Shown: positions 5,902 through 6,187 of the stretch, piece by piece | Position numbering within the stretch: position 1 is the stretch's first letter | How the letters are laid out: each line of letters starts with the position of its first letter | Assembly (NCBI RefSeq): GCF_040797585.1 | Contig: NZ_JBFNEO010000175.1 | Location: forward strand, 1-6,187 | Length of the DNA: 6,187 nucleotides | Source: Clostridium_Z sp040797585 | GTDB taxonomy: Bacteria > Bacillota > Clostridia > Clostridiales > Clostridiaceae | Direction: 5' to 3' | The notes under the pieces: model-generated | The model's database searches: none | Seen by the model: the letters and a program-made list of their open reading frames with translations, nothing else | Told to the model about the DNA's origin: nothing | Position numbers and translations under genes: made by a program

Positions 5902-6187
5902 TTACTCTTCTTCTTCCACTTCATTTAATAAATATGCAAGAGTAAGTAAGCTATCACTTAAGTGAACATTCTCAATTATTACATCTTCAGGAACACTTAA
6001 ATCTACAGGTGCAAAATTCCAAATGCCCTTAACTCCATTATTAACTAATAGGTTACAAGTTTTTTGAGCATTAACCTTAGGTACACAAAGAACCCCTATA
6101 TCAATATGATTTCCTCTTAGAAAATCTTCTAGGTCATCTATATCTTTAATCTCTATATCTCTTATTCTCATACCTACTAATTTAGGA
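5902..6187 (-). CDS. rex: redox-sensing transcriptional repressor Rex, C-terminal part (5' end beyond the window)
   Basis: Ninety-four residues are visible, from PKLVGMRIRD at the right edge to a glutamate-rich end (LLNEVEEEE) and TAA at 5904-5902. The frame is open past the Met at 6171-6169 to the window edge, and that Met is internal: the preceding PKLVG is part of the Rossmann core of Rex. Family hallmarks are IGVLCVPKVNAQ, GVKGIWNFAP, LSVPEDVIIENVHLSD and a final helix that in known Rex structures swaps between subunits. The N-terminal winged-helix DNA-binding domain and the NADH-binding GxGxxG loop lie outside the window. Rex is a cytoplasmic homodimer that represses fermentation genes when NADH/NAD+ is low. 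It lies directly upstream of the operon it probably controls, with its own terminator between. Confidence 0.93.
   Translation of the reverse strand, partial: PKLVGMRIRDIEIKDIDDLEDFLRGNHIDIGVLCVPKVNAQKTCNLLVNNGVKGIWNFAPVDLSVPEDVIIENVHLSDSLLTLAYLLNEVEEEE

Noticed and set aside
6169..6171. ATG at the right edge as the start of a short 89-aa protein
   Set aside because: The frame stays open to the window edge and the upstream residues PKLVG fit the Rex core, so this Met is internal and the gene is simply cut by the window.
1..6187. CRISPR arrays, tRNA or rRNA genes, insertion sequences
   Set aside because: No regularly spaced repeats, cloverleaf-like segments, transposase motifs or terminal inverted repeats were seen on either strand.

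Overview
The window is AT-rich, low-GC Firmicute DNA. Codon choice, gene content and gene order (rex, then crt-bcd-etfB-etfA-hbd) point to a butyrate-forming Clostridium of cluster I. The Clostridium perfringens group is a reasonable guess, but the species is not proven from the sequence.

Layout from left to right. At 1-49 (minus strand) lie the first 16 codons of a gene that runs off the left edge. An AT-rich intergenic region at 50-335 separates it from a divergent gene at 336-1019 (plus). That gene encodes a 227-aa protein I do not recognise; it has a GTG start, a strong ribosome binding site and a possible sigma-K-type promoter. A compact bidirectional terminator (about 1004-1035) separates it from the convergent butyryl-CoA synthesis operon. 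This operon occupies 1044-5675 on the minus strand and reads, in transcription order, crt (4893-5675), bcd (3729-4868), etfB (2937-3716), etfA (1915-2919) and hbd (1044-1892). The gaps within it are only 12-24 bases. Upstream of crt is a 226-base region with a rex terminator hairpin, a near-perfect Rex operator and the crt promoter region. The 3' end of rex (5902 to the right edge, minus) closes the window.

Function: Hbd reduces acetoacetyl-CoA to 3-hydroxybutyryl-CoA, Crt dehydrates this to crotonyl-CoA, and Bcd with EtfAB reduces crotonyl-CoA to butyryl-CoA. In clostridia the Bcd-EtfAB complex is the classic electron-bifurcating enzyme that also reduces ferredoxin with NADH. Rex, the NADH/NAD+-sensing repressor, is encoded directly upstream, and a Rex-type operator lies before crt, so redox control of the operon by its neighbour is the natural reading. 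Thiolase and the butyrate-forming terminal enzymes are not in the window.

The core of the window is a well-known pathway in its usual arrangement, and I see no new system in it. The less explained parts are the 227-aa protein and its promoter, the tight terminator/operator arrangement before crt, and the uniform G-run ribosome binding sites of the operon.
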